This document shows positions 41,421-49,863 of a stretch of DNA of 57,850 nt, one piece after another. Location of the stretch: the NCBI RefSeq assembly GCF_007786235.1, contig NZ_VNFK01000024.1, forward strand, positions 1 to 57,850. Reading direction: 5' to 3'. The DNA is from Paenarthrobacter nitroguajacolicus. GTDB taxonomy: Bacteria; Actinomycetota; Actinomycetes; Actinomycetales; Micrococcaceae. Under the pieces are notes generated by a model. It did no database searches, was not told the origin of the DNA, and worked only from the letters and a program-made list of their open reading frames with translations. Positions within the stretch are counted from its first letter, which is position 1. Each line of letters starts with the position of its first letter. Position numbers and translations under genes: made by a program.

Positions 41421-42446
41421 ATGGAAACAGCGGCGGAATCCGGGTTAAGCAAGCGTCCTACGATCAGGGATGTAGCTCACCTAGCGGGCGTTTCTCATCA
41501 AACAGTGTCCCGATTCCTGCGTGAACCCGGTGGCCTCAAAGCTGAAACACGTAGTCGCGTCGAGGCTGCAATACGCGAGCTCCACTACCGTCCCAACTTG
41601 GTTGCGCGCTCGATGAGGACGAGAAAAAACGGGCGCCTGGCTGTTCTCGTACCCACGCTGGCATTCGACCCCTCGCGCCTGCTTTCGGGAGCCAGTGCTG
41701 CAGCCCATGATGCGGGCTACGTCGTTGATGTCCTGAGTTTCGAAGGTGGCGCCCGATCACGGACTGATCGCTTGGTGGACATCGTCAACTCCGGACAATT
41801 CGAGGCCGTACTCTCTTTCGCGCCGATCCTCCCTGCCGCCCAGGAGCAGATCTTGCCCGGCACTACGATTGTCGTGTCCGGCGACTTCGACGATGAGATG
41901 CGCGGTATCGGTGAACTCGCCGACGGGTCCGCCATCGGCGGGATCATCGAGCATCTGGCTGCGCTGGGCCATCGGCGTTTTTTTCACGTCGCAGGAGACC
42001 TCCAGTTTGCGTCGGCGCGCGCCCGCAAGCGGACGTATCTGCAAACGCTGAAGGAGATGGGCCTAACCTCCGTGGGGGTTTACGACGGCGACTGGTCGGG
42101 GGAGTCGGGCATGGCGGCAGTCGCTTCACTGGCTGAAGCAGGGCGTCCGAGTGCCATTATCGCCGCCAATGACCTTGTTGCCTCCGGAGTGATAAAAGGT
42201 GCCCACCAGCGCGGCTGGCGAGTGCCGGCTGATGTCAGCGTCACGGGCTGGGATGACTCCCAAATGGGCCCGTTTCTGATCCCCTCCTTGTCCACCGTGA
42301 ACAACGATCTTGAGCAGCTGGGCAGCAACGCAATGGCCAAGGTAATCGCCTTTCTCGCGGGAGAAACACCCGAGCTAAAGACGCGATCACTGAATCGAAT
42401 TATCTGGCGGGACTCCGTCGGCGAGGCGCCGACCATCAGCGGCTAA
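41421..42446 (+). CDS. LacI-family regulator (LacI-1)
   Basis: A 341-aa repressor with an N-terminal helix-turn-helix at about residues 14-34 (TIRDVAHLAGVSHQTVSRFL), hinge helix (NLVARSMRT), and a periplasmic-binding-protein-like sensor domain. ATG 41421 is the first reasonable start; upstream in-frame text lies over the operator. Closest relative in the window is LacI-2 (48769), with which it shares SHQTVSR-L, SPNLAARS-type hinge and the SVFGWDD-type segment. GTGAAC-GATCAC operators flank the gene and precede the importer operon. Likely inducer: a product of rhamnogalacturonan breakdown. Confidence 0.92.
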   Translation: METAAESGLSKRPTIRDVAHLAGVSHQTVSRFLREPGGLKAETRSRVEAAIRELHYRPNLVARSMRTRKNGRLAVLVPTLAFDPSRLLSGASAAAHDAGYVVDVLSFEGGARSRTDRLVDIVNSGQFEAVLSFAPILPAAQEQILPGTTIVVSGDFDDEMRGIGELADGSAIGGIIEHLAALGHRRFFHVAGDLQFASARARKRTYLQTLKEMGLTSVGVYDGDWSGESGMAAVASLAEAGRPSAIIAANDLVASGVIKGAHQRGWRVPADVSVTGWDDSQMGPFLIPSLSTVNNDLEQLGSNAMAKVIAFLAGETPELKTRSLNRIIWRDSVGEAPTISG

Positions 42447-42469
42447 GAGCGGTCCCAAAAAAGGGAATC

Positions 42470-42530
42470 CAAAAGTATTGACAGGAAAGTGAACGATCAC
42501 CAATACTTTTGTTACCGATCACTTTCCTGT
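42470..42530 (+). promoter_or_regulatory. Promoter with LacI operators and two overlapping perfect inverted repeats
   Basis: TTGACA (42478-42483) and, 17 bp on, CAATAC (42501-42506) form the promoter of the importer operon. The LacI-type operator GTGAACGATCAC (42489-42500) fills the space between them, and a variant GTTACCGATCAC follows at 42511-42522. Two exact inverted repeats overlap here: CAAAAGTATTG (42470-42480) with 42501-42511, and ACAGGAAAGTGA (42481-42492) with TCACTTTCCTGT (42519-42530). As single-stranded structures they would be mutually exclusive. Confidence 0.7.
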
Positions 42531-42704
42531 GATTCGAACTCTCACGACTCACCCGCCCATCCATGAGGGCTCGGGGGGCCGGCTCCGCCTTCAAGGACCT
42601 TCGATCCGCACAGATGCGATGGATCGTCCCAGTTAGGAAACAATGGATTTCTCCTCACCTCCGGCCACAAGATCGTGTCCGGCACCCAATGGGCAGGCTG
42701 CACA

Positions 42705-43628
42705 ATGAGTGCACTGTCAGAGCTCGGGAAGCTTAAGGGCCAAGGCTCCAAGTCAGAGGGGCGCGACACCAAGGCCGCGCTGGTCTTCCTGGGACCATGG
42801 CTGGTGGGCCTGGTCGCCATCACCTTAGGCCCCATGCTGATATCCCTGTACTTGTCCTTTACCGACTACAACCTGCTTCAGGAACCGACGTTCGTCGGCT
42901 TGGATAACTTTGTCCGAATGTTCGAAGACGCCCGGTTGTTGAACTCGCTCCGGGTTACCTTCATCTACGTTCTGGTGGGCGTTCCCCTGCAGTTGGCGGT
43001 GGCACTGCTCATCGCGATGGTGCTCGACCGGGGGATCAGGGGCTTGCCCTTCTATCGTTCGGTGTTCTACTTGCCCTCCCTCCTGGGCGGCTCAGTAGCC
43101 GTCGCCATTCTGTGGAAGCAGATTTTCGGCACCACGGGCTTGGTCAACCAATTTCTGGCACTGATCGGTATTGAAGGCCCGGGATGGATCTCGGACCCCA
43201 ACACGGCGCTGAGCACCATCATCCTGTTGCATATTTGGACTTTTGGCAGCCCTATGATCATCTTCCTGGCCGGCCTGCGGCAGATTCCCCATATGTACTA
43301 CGAAGCAGCGCAGGTGGATGGCGCCAGCAAAGCAAGTCAATTCTTCCGCATCACGCTGCCGCTGCTGAGCCCCATCATCTTCTTCAACCTCGTTCTGCAG
43401 ATTGTTGGGGCGTTCCAATCGTTCACTCAGGCGTTCATCGTCTCCGGTGGCACAGGAGGTCCCTCCGACTCCACCATGTTCTTCACCCTGTACCTCTACC
43501 AGAAGGGCTTTGGCCAGTTCGACATGGGGTACGCCTCGGCCATGGCATGGGTACTCCTCCTCATTATCGGCGCGTTCACCGCCATCAACTTCTACGCCTC
43601 AAAGTTCTGGGTGTTCTACGATGACTAA
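42705..43628 (+). CDS. ABC sugar importer permease 1 (MalF/UgpA type)
   Basis: A 307-aa inner-membrane permease of the carbohydrate uptake family 1, with about six helices and the EAA loop EAAQVDGASKASQFFRI-TLP (about 203-222). It pairs with the second permease in the membrane and takes sugars from the binding protein. ATG 42705 is used; GTG 42675 would add 10 residues. The leader from the promoter at 42478 is about 190 nt. No ATPase gene follows, so a general sugar ATPase (MsiK/MsmX type) elsewhere must be used. Confidence 0.92.
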   Translation: MSALSELGKLKGQGSKSEGRDTKAALVFLGPWLVGLVAITLGPMLISLYLSFTDYNLLQEPTFVGLDNFVRMFEDARLLNSLRVTFIYVLVGVPLQLAVALLIAMVLDRGIRGLPFYRSVFYLPSLLGGSVAVAILWKQIFGTTGLVNQFLALIGIEGPGWISDPNTALSTIILLHIWTFGSPMIIFLAGLRQIPHMYYEAAQVDGASKASQFFRITLPLLSPIIFFNLVLQIVGAFQSFTQAFIVSGGTGGPSDSTMFFTLYLYQKGFGQFDMGYASAMAWVLLLIIGAFTAINFYASKFWVFYDD

Positions 43629-44544
43629 ACTCCAAGCCCTTCCAAGCCCATCGCGTGATGCACGGAGGGAAGCCAAGCTTCCTCCCCGGAAGTCGTCGCG
43701 GCCAAAGAGCCAATCATCCACGCGCATCCGGGCTCTGCTGAAGCACGTCATTTTGATCATCTCGGCTTTGCTGATGATCTATCCGCTGTTGTGGATGGTG
43801 GTGTCATCCCTTCGGCCGAACGACCTCATTTTCAGGGAGCCAGGGCTTTGGCTCACAACGTTCGAGGCGAGCAACTTCAGTGACGGTTGGAACGCGCTGG
43901 CGAACCCCTTCTCCACCTACCTGCTGAACTCCGCCATCGTGGTCCTGGGCTGCATCATTGGGAATCTGGTTTCCTGCTCCATGGCGGCCTATGCGTTCGC
44001 CCGGTTGAACTTCAAAGGCAAGAAATGGCTCTTTGGGGCGATGCTGCTGACCATCATGCTGCCGTTCCATGTGGTGATCGTGCCCCAGTACATCCTGTTC
44101 TCGCAGATCGGCTGGGTGAACACGTTCTGGCCCATCATCGTACCCAAGCTCCTGGCCACGGACGCGTTCTTCGTGTTCCTGATGGTCCAATTCATCCGAG
44201 GCATCCCGAAAGAACTGGACGAGGCGGCAAGGATTGACGGTGCCGGCCATCCCCGGATCTTCCTGCAGGTGATCTTGCCCCTCATGGTCCCTGCGCTGGC
44301 CACTACCACCATCTTCACGTTCATCTGGACCTGGAACGACTTCTTCAGCCAGCTGATCTACCTGACGGATCCGGACATGTTCACTGTCCCTGTTGCCCTC
44401 CGGGCTTTCATCGACGCCACTGCCTCAACGTCGTGGGGTGCCATGTTCGCTATGTCCATCGTGTCCCTGCTTCCCGTATTCATCGCATTCCTCCTCGGCC
44501 AGAAATTCCTGGTAAAGGGCATCGCCACAACAGGTATCAAGTAG
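43621..44544 (+). CDS. ABC sugar importer permease 2 (MalG/UgpE type)
   Basis: A 307-aa partner permease. A basic, Ser/Arg-rich N-terminus of about 38 residues is followed by six helices and the EAA loop EAARIDGAGHPRIFLQVILPLM. ATG 43621 overlaps the end of permease 1 by 8 nt, indicating coupled translation. Confidence 0.92.
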   Translation: MTKLQALPSPSRDARREAKLPPRKSSRPKSQSSTRIRALLKHVILIISALLMIYPLLWMVVSSLRPNDLIFREPGLWLTTFEASNFSDGWNALANPFSTYLLNSAIVVLGCIIGNLVSCSMAAYAFARLNFKGKKWLFGAMLLTIMLPFHVVIVPQYILFSQIGWVNTFWPIIVPKLLATDAFFVFLMVQFIRGIPKELDEAARIDGAGHPRIFLQVILPLMVPALATTTIFTFIWTWNDFFSQLIYLTDPDMFTVPVALRAFIDATASTSWGAMFAMSIVSLLPVFIAFLLGQKFLVKGIATTGIK

Positions 44545-44589
44545 CACAAACGTGTCGAAGACGACACAAATCCTGACAATGAAAGGTCA

Positions 44590-45891
44590 ATGATGAACAT
44601 TCAACCATCACGTCGCAACCTGATTCAGTTTTCCGCTGCCATCGCCGTATCCGCGTTGGTCCTGACCGGCTGCGGTACCGGCGCCACCCCCGCCGCAGAG
44701 GAAACGGGACCAGTTACGATCCGCTTTTCCTGGTGGGGCGGTGATGCACGGCAAAAGGCCACCCAAAAGGTTATTGATGCATTCAACGCCGAAAATCCAA
44801 ACATCACGGTGGTAGGCGAGTACGGCGACTGGAACGGGTACTGGGACAAGCTCGCCACCCAAGTCGCGGCCAACGATGCTCCGGACATCATTCAGATGGA
44901 CGAGAAATACGTCCGCGAGTACGGCGATCGCGGAGCGTTGCTGGATTTGAAAAAGCTCGATCTGGACACCTCCGGTATTGCCGGCGACACGTTGAAGAAC
45001 GGCGAGGTGGACGGCAAACTCGTCGGTCTGGTCACCGGCGTGGCCTCCTTCTGCGTCCTTGCCAACCCTGCAGTACTTCAAAAGGCCGGCGTCGCCATGC
45101 CGGACGACACCACCTGGAGTTGGGATGACTTCAAAGAGATTGGACAAAAGATCAGCGAGAGCGGCACCGGTGCCACGGGCGTCGGTGTTGGCTACGGCGA
45201 TAGTGATCTCTACATTTGGGCCCGCCAGCAGGGCGACAGAATCTACGACGAGTCCGGGAAAGTGGTTATTAAGCCCGAGACGCTGATCTCGTTCTGGAAG
45301 AACATCCAGGAACTGTCCAAGTCCGGTGCAGCCGCAAAACCATCCGCCATCATCGAAAATACTTCAGCCTCTTTGAACCAGACGTCCATGGCTAAGAACG
45401 AGATGGGTTTCTCGGGGGCGTTCAGCACGCAGCTGACCGCTTACTCCGCCGCCAGTGGGCAAGAGCTGAAGTTGCTGCGGCTGCCCGGCGAGTCCCAGGC
45501 GAAGGAACGGGGCGGTTATTACAAGGCTTCCATGTTCTGGTCCGTAACTTCCCGGACCAAGCACCAGAAGGCGGCAGAGAAATTCCTCAACTATCTGACC
45601 AACAGCCAGACCGCCGGCGACATCATGTTGACCGAACGTGGTATTCCGGCCAACACCAAAATCCGGGAGGCCATCGCCCCCAAGTTGTCGGTCACGGACA
45701 AAGCAGCGATTGATTTTACTGACTCCATCTCCAAGGATGTCCGCCCCGCCCCGCCGATCACCCCGGCAGGTGGAAGCACCATCGTGGACATCCTCAGCCG
45801 CTATACCTCGGACATTCTTTTCGAACGCACCACACCTGAGAAAGCCGCCCAGCCGTTCATCGACGAACTATCCTCTTCCCTCCGAAAGTAG
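44590..45891 (+). CDS. ABC sugar-binding lipoprotein
   Basis: A 433-aa solute-binding protein of family 1. The signal peptide ends in the lipobox LTGC with C28 for lipid attachment, then ITI-type text VTIRFSWWGGDARQKATQKVIDAFN, typical of oligosaccharide-binding proteins. ATG 44590 (or 44593) has GAAAGG upstream. It would capture oligosaccharides outside the membrane and pass them to the two permeases just upstream. Confidence 0.92.
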   Translation: MMNIQPSRRNLIQFSAAIAVSALVLTGCGTGATPAAEETGPVTIRFSWWGGDARQKATQKVIDAFNAENPNITVVGEYGDWNGYWDKLATQVAANDAPDIIQMDEKYVREYGDRGALLDLKKLDLDTSGIAGDTLKNGEVDGKLVGLVTGVASFCVLANPAVLQKAGVAMPDDTTWSWDDFKEIGQKISESGTGATGVGVGYGDSDLYIWARQQGDRIYDESGKVVIKPETLISFWKNIQELSKSGAAAKPSAIIENTSASLNQTSMAKNEMGFSGAFSTQLTAYSAASGQELKLLRLPGESQAKERGGYYKASMFWSVTSRTKHQKAAEKFLNYLTNSQTAGDIMLTERGIPANTKIREAIAPKLSVTDKAAIDFTDSISKDVRPAPPITPAGGSTIVDILSRYTSDILFERTTPEKAAQPFIDELSSSLRK

Positions 45892-45893
45892 CC

Positions 45894-46997
45894 ATGACTG
45901 ACTCCAGGAAAATCCGCGTCGCATTTGTTGGCACCGGAGGCATCGCCAATGCTCACGCCGAGGCGCTGCGGCAACAGCCGGGCGTAGAACTAGCCGTCGC
46001 GGTAGACCTCGATGCGTCCAGGGCTGAAGCATTTGCCGCGAAGTGGGGCATCACCCGCACGGCTGCCAGCCTCGCAGAAGCTATTGACGGAGGCAGGCTG
46101 GATCTCGTGGCCATCTGCACTCCGCCTTCCAGCCACTTTCCGCTGGCGCTAGAAGCTCTCAGCTACGGTCTGGACGCCGTCATCGAAAAGCCACCGGCGT
46201 TGTCGCTGAGCCAGATGCGGGAGCTGGAGAAGGCAGAAGCTGCCTCAAAGGGGAAGCTCAGTTGCGTGTTCCAGCACCGGTTCGGTTCAGGTGCGCAACG
46301 GCTGCTCGCCCTCCAAGAATCGGGCGCCTTGGGCAAACCGCTCGTGGGCACCTGCAACACCCTGTGGTTCCGTGATCAGCCTTACTTTGACGTTCCATGG
46401 CGCGGGCTCTGGGATGTTGAAGGTGGCGGCCCCACCATGGGGCACGGCATTCACCAGTTCGATTTGCTCCTGCACCTTTGGGGACCGTGGGCTGAGGTCA
46501 CCGCCTTCGCGGGAAAGCTTGCCAGGAGGACAGACACTGAAGATGCCTCCGCTGCCGTGGTGCGCTTCGAATCCGGAGCCATCGCAACCATCATCAACTC
46601 CGTCATCTCCCCACGGGAGACCTCCTACATGCGCCTGGACTTCGAGAACGCCACGGTGGAACTCGAGCACCTGTACGGCTACAGCGACAACAACTGGACG
46701 GTTACGCCGGCACCCGGGCAGGAGGACGCCGTCGAACTTTGGAAGCAAGGTGAGGACCTAGCCAGCGGCCATGCCGCGCAGTACCAAGCATTGATACGAA
46801 GCATCCAGCATGGCGTACACCCGCCGGTTTCGATCTCGGATGCGTACGCCACCATGGAACTGGCCGCGGCGATCTATGCCTCGAGCGTCAGCGGGACAAC
46901 CATAGCCCGCGGGCAGATCAATGAAATCAGCCCGTTCTTCACCCGCATGGACGGCCACTTGGAACCGTGGAAACAAGAGGAAGCACTGAACGCATGA
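45894..46997 (+). CDS. Gfo/Idh/MocA-family oxidoreductase
   Basis: A 367-aa NAD(P)-dependent sugar dehydrogenase-type enzyme with the Rossmann motif GTGGIA (13-18), the EKP motif in VIEKPP, and a mixed beta-sheet C-terminal domain. GHGIHQFDLLLHLWG fits the catalytic HxxD region. It is 2 nt behind the binding-protein gene and overlaps the next gene by 4 nt. Such enzymes oxidise or epimerise sugars, here probably the imported uronic or deoxy sugar. Substrate unknown. Confidence 0.9.
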   Translation: MTDSRKIRVAFVGTGGIANAHAEALRQQPGVELAVAVDLDASRAEAFAAKWGITRTAASLAEAIDGGRLDLVAICTPPSSHFPLALEALSYGLDAVIEKPPALSLSQMRELEKAEAASKGKLSCVFQHRFGSGAQRLLALQESGALGKPLVGTCNTLWFRDQPYFDVPWRGLWDVEGGGPTMGHGIHQFDLLLHLWGPWAEVTAFAGKLARRTDTEDASAAVVRFESGAIATIINSVISPRETSYMRLDFENATVELEHLYGYSDNNWTVTPAPGQEDAVELWKQGEDLASGHAAQYQALIRSIQHGVHPPVSISDAYATMELAAAIYASSVSGTTIARGQINEISPFFTRMDGHLEPWKQEEALNA

Positions 46998-47929
46998 GCA
47001 ACACGATCAGCTGGCACGACGATGAAAAATCGCTGACGGTGTCCCTCGGCGATCTGGAGATCGCTGCGTACACCTACGATGCCACCGACGAACAGCGGGA
47101 ATCGCCCCGGCCGTTCTTTCATCCGCTGCGCACCACAGCGGGAGAGACAGTCAGCGTGTACCGTCCCTGGGACCACGTATGGCATAAAGGCCTCGCCTGG
47201 TCACTCCCGCATTTTGGAGACGACAACTTCTGGGGTGGGCCAAGCTACCGCAAAAAGACCGATTACACCTGGCTGCCCAACAATGGCCGCATGCGCCACG
47301 AACGCGTTCTCGAAGCCGGTGCTTCGGGTAGCGGCTTCCGGTTCTCGCATGAACTGAGCTGGTGGACCCAGCCCGGCGAACACGTTGTGGACGAAATCCG
47401 AACCATCCGGATCGAACCGGGGCCTGGGGGTGATGCATGGACCCTCGTGTTTGAGACGGCCATGACCAACGTTTCCGGTCGCGACGTCCAGATCGGCTCG
47501 CCCACCACCGAGGGGCGGGACAATGCGGGCTACGGTGGTTTGTTCTGGCGGGGGCCCCGCGAATTCGCCGGCGGCCGGATCGAAGGTCCAGGCGGTGCCA
47601 CCGGCGAAGCGCTGAGGGGAACCCGCGGACCGTGGCTCGCCTTCGTGGGGCAGCACGATGACAGTTGCCGGCACTCCACAGTGTTGATCGCCGACGCCAC
47701 GACCAACGCTCAACACCCGCCCGAGTGGTTCGCGAGGTCGGAACCTTTTGCTTGCTTTGGCCCCGCCCCGTTTTTCAGCCAGGAGGTGACATTTACTGCT
47801 GGCAGCACCATGGTGAACCGTTACGCGGTGGTGATTGCCGACGGCGACTCGGACCAAGAGCGTTTGGCCAACCTTGCGTCGTTGGCGGCTGAGACACTTC
47901 AGGCTGAGCCTGTAAAGGCCGGCGCATGA
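46994..47929 (+). CDS. PmoA-like protein (DUF6807 family)
   Basis: A 311-aa beta-rich protein with the family text RPWDHVWHKGLAWSLPHFGDDNFWGGPSY and a mid-part NAGYGGLFWRGPREF. This set is what I associate with proteins labelled PmoA in sugar-utilisation operons. Their function is not settled, and despite the name they are not methane monooxygenase subunits. ATG 46994 overlaps the dehydrogenase stop by 4 nt. Neighbouring dehydrogenase and cupin suggest a shared modification step. Confidence 0.8.
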   Translation: MSNTISWHDDEKSLTVSLGDLEIAAYTYDATDEQRESPRPFFHPLRTTAGETVSVYRPWDHVWHKGLAWSLPHFGDDNFWGGPSYRKKTDYTWLPNNGRMRHERVLEAGASGSGFRFSHELSWWTQPGEHVVDEIRTIRIEPGPGGDAWTLVFETAMTNVSGRDVQIGSPTTEGRDNAGYGGLFWRGPREFAGGRIEGPGGATGEALRGTRGPWLAFVGQHDDSCRHSTVLIADATTNAQHPPEWFARSEPFACFGPAPFFSQEVTFTAGSTMVNRYAVVIADGDSDQERLANLASLAAETLQAEPVKAGA

Positions 47930-48666
47930 CTACGACCAAGCTCTCGGCGCCGTTCCCGGGCGGCGTGGGATTGACTCGTTTGAAGGTCTACGACTGGGAA
48001 GCAGCCGATGGTGCGTGTGGCGGGTCCCCTCATATGCACACAGCTTCCACTGAGGGCTACTTCGTGCTGGCCGGAACCGGCCGGGTGGAAACCATCCGGA
48101 CCTCCGGCTACGACTCCTTCGAATTGTCGGCGAACGATGTTCTCTGGTTCAGCCCCGGAACCATCCACCGTCTGGTGAACGACGGAGATCTCGAGATCCT
48201 GGCCATCATGCAGAACGGAGGGCTGCCCGAAGCCGGCGATGCCGTGCTTACTTTCGACGCCGAAATCGTCGCCGACCCCGTCAGATACGCAAGGACCGCT
48301 TCGCTTACTGGAGGAGCGCCGTCGGACTCCCTCCAAGACGCCGCCCGCGCCAGGCGGGACGCGGCGCTGGCCGGCTACCAACGGTTGAAGGAAGCAGCCA
48401 TTGCCGGCGAAGTGGAGTATCTGACGACGTTCCAGCAAGATGCCGTCCGGCTCATCCAATCACGGGTACCGGAATGGAAGTCACTGTGGGAGGAAACGAT
48501 AGCTCCGGAATCGACGCGAACAGCTGAATGGTTGGACGAACTCGCCCAAGGGCAGTTCAGCCACTTCGCTGACGCGACGGTCGCCCGGTCGGATGCCAAC
48601 CGCCCAGGCGCGATCTTCGGGATGTGCGGCACGCTGCAAAAGTGGGATACCGGCCGCGTACTCTGA
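47926..48666 (+). CDS. Cupin-domain protein
   Basis: A 246-aa protein. An N-terminal cupin (about residues 10-110) has the metal-ligand pattern H-H-----E in SPHMHTASTEGYF and a second His in GTIHRLVN, followed by an all-helical C-terminal extension (about 125-235). Cupins in this position commonly isomerise sugars or act as small metalloenzymes. ATG 47926 overlaps the previous gene by 4 nt, and the gene ends the importer operon. Confidence 0.82.
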   Translation: MTTTKLSAPFPGGVGLTRLKVYDWEAADGACGGSPHMHTASTEGYFVLAGTGRVETIRTSGYDSFELSANDVLWFSPGTIHRLVNDGDLEILAIMQNGGLPEAGDAVLTFDAEIVADPVRYARTASLTGGAPSDSLQDAARARRDAALAGYQRLKEAAIAGEVEYLTTFQQDAVRLIQSRVPEWKSLWEETIAPESTRTAEWLDELAQGQFSHFADATVARSDANRPGAIFGMCGTLQKWDTGRVL

Positions 48667-48696
48667 TCGAAAGTCTGCCAGCGGGCAAAGCCGGCG

Positions 48697-48732
48697 GCGG
48701 GAGGGAATAAGCTGGAGCCCGATCCCTCCCGC
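48697..48732 (+). terminator. Hairpin after the importer operon
   Basis: GCGGGAGGGA (48697-48706) pairs exactly with TCCCTCCCGC (48723-48732), loop 16 nt, 30 nt after the cupin stop and before the lacI-2 start. No T-run follows. Confidence 0.6.
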
Positions 48733-48768
48733 AACGCCGGGATCACCGCGTGAAAGGGAAGTCACCAA

Positions 48769-49794
48769 ATGGTGCAGGAAGCAACTGGCCGGGCCAAGAC
48801 CAAGGCCCCGACGATCTATGACGTCGCTGAGCTGGCCGGTGTTTCACATCAGACGGTGTCGCGCTACCTCAAGAACAAGACTGCCCTCAAAGCCAGCACC
48901 TTGGAACGCGTGGAAAAAGCATTGGCCGAGCTCAACTACTCGCCGAACCTCGCCGCCAGATCCCTGCGATCGCGCGAGCGTTACCGCGTCGTGGTGGTTG
49001 TACCGGAAGCATCGTTGTACTTTCCGGCGCGGATGCTCAGCGGTGCTGCCGGCGCCGCCCACGCAGCGGGCTACCGGGTGGATGTAGTGGCCATGGAAGG
49101 CACGGCCGAAGCCCGTGCCCTTCAACTGAAGACCTTACTCGCGGGTGAGGACCTTGCCGGCATTTTATCGTTTGTGCCACGGCCCAAGTCAGCGGTCCTG
49201 GATTCCGGTGTTCCGCTGGTGGTGGCCGGCGAGTACGACAACAAGATGCGCGCCCGCGGCAGCCTGGCCGATGGCACAGCCGCTGGGAAAATCGTGGAAC
49301 ATCTGGCCTCTCTGGGCCACCGGAACTTCTTCCACGTTGCCGGACCGTCTGCATGGCCCTCCGCCCGAAACCGCAAAGCAGCCTATGAGGAAGCCATTGC
49401 CGAACTAGGCCTGAACTCGGTGGGGATCGCCCCCGGTGATTGGTCTCCTGGCTCAGGCTATACGGCCGGAAAGAAAATTGCTGCCCTCAGCGAGGTCACT
49501 GCGGTGGTTGCCGCAAACGACCAGATGGCCATCGGTGTCATCCGCGCCCTCCATGAGCACGGAATCTCCGTCCCGCGCGACGTCAGCGTGTTTGGTTGGG
49601 ACGACATGGCCGAATCGTCGTACCTGGTGCCGTCGCTTTCTTCTGTGCATATGGATCTTGAAGCGTTGGGTACACGTGCCATGCGCGAACTTGTTGCAAG
49701 AATTCGCGGGACGCAGGCAACGCCCGAAGCGCTGATTCTTGACCCGATGGAGCTCATTGTTCGGGAGTCGGTGGGACCGGTCCGTGGGGCCTAA
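48769..49794 (+). CDS. LacI-family regulator (LacI-2)
   Basis: A 341-aa repressor with helix-turn-helix at about residues 14-36 (PTIYDVAELAGVSHQTVSRYL), hinge (NLAARSLRS) and sensor domain (VFGWDDMAESSYLVPSLSSV). ATG 48769 has AAAGGGAAG upstream. It is the same length as LacI-1 and clearly its paralogue, and the two genes enclose the importer operon. No obvious operator stands directly before it; a loose GATCACCGCGTGAA at 48740 could be one. Confidence 0.9.
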   Translation: MVQEATGRAKTKAPTIYDVAELAGVSHQTVSRYLKNKTALKASTLERVEKALAELNYSPNLAARSLRSRERYRVVVVVPEASLYFPARMLSGAAGAAHAAGYRVDVVAMEGTAEARALQLKTLLAGEDLAGILSFVPRPKSAVLDSGVPLVVAGEYDNKMRARGSLADGTAAGKIVEHLASLGHRNFFHVAGPSAWPSARNRKAAYEEAIAELGLNSVGIAPGDWSPGSGYTAGKKIAALSEVTAVVAANDQMAIGVIRALHEHGISVPRDVSVFGWDDMAESSYLVPSLSSVHMDLEALGTRAMRELVARIRGTQATPEALILDPMELIVRESVGPVRGA

Positions 49795-49863
49795 CGTTAT
49801 TGGACTTCCTTGTACAACGGTCCTCGCTTGCGGGCAACGTCTGGCCACTGCGTCCGGAACAGC

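Noticed and set aside
42470..42530. Interpreting the inverted repeats as a simple terminator of lacI-1
   Set aside because: There is no T-run, the repeats contain a good -35/-10 pair and a LacI operator, and they overlap in a way terminators do not need.
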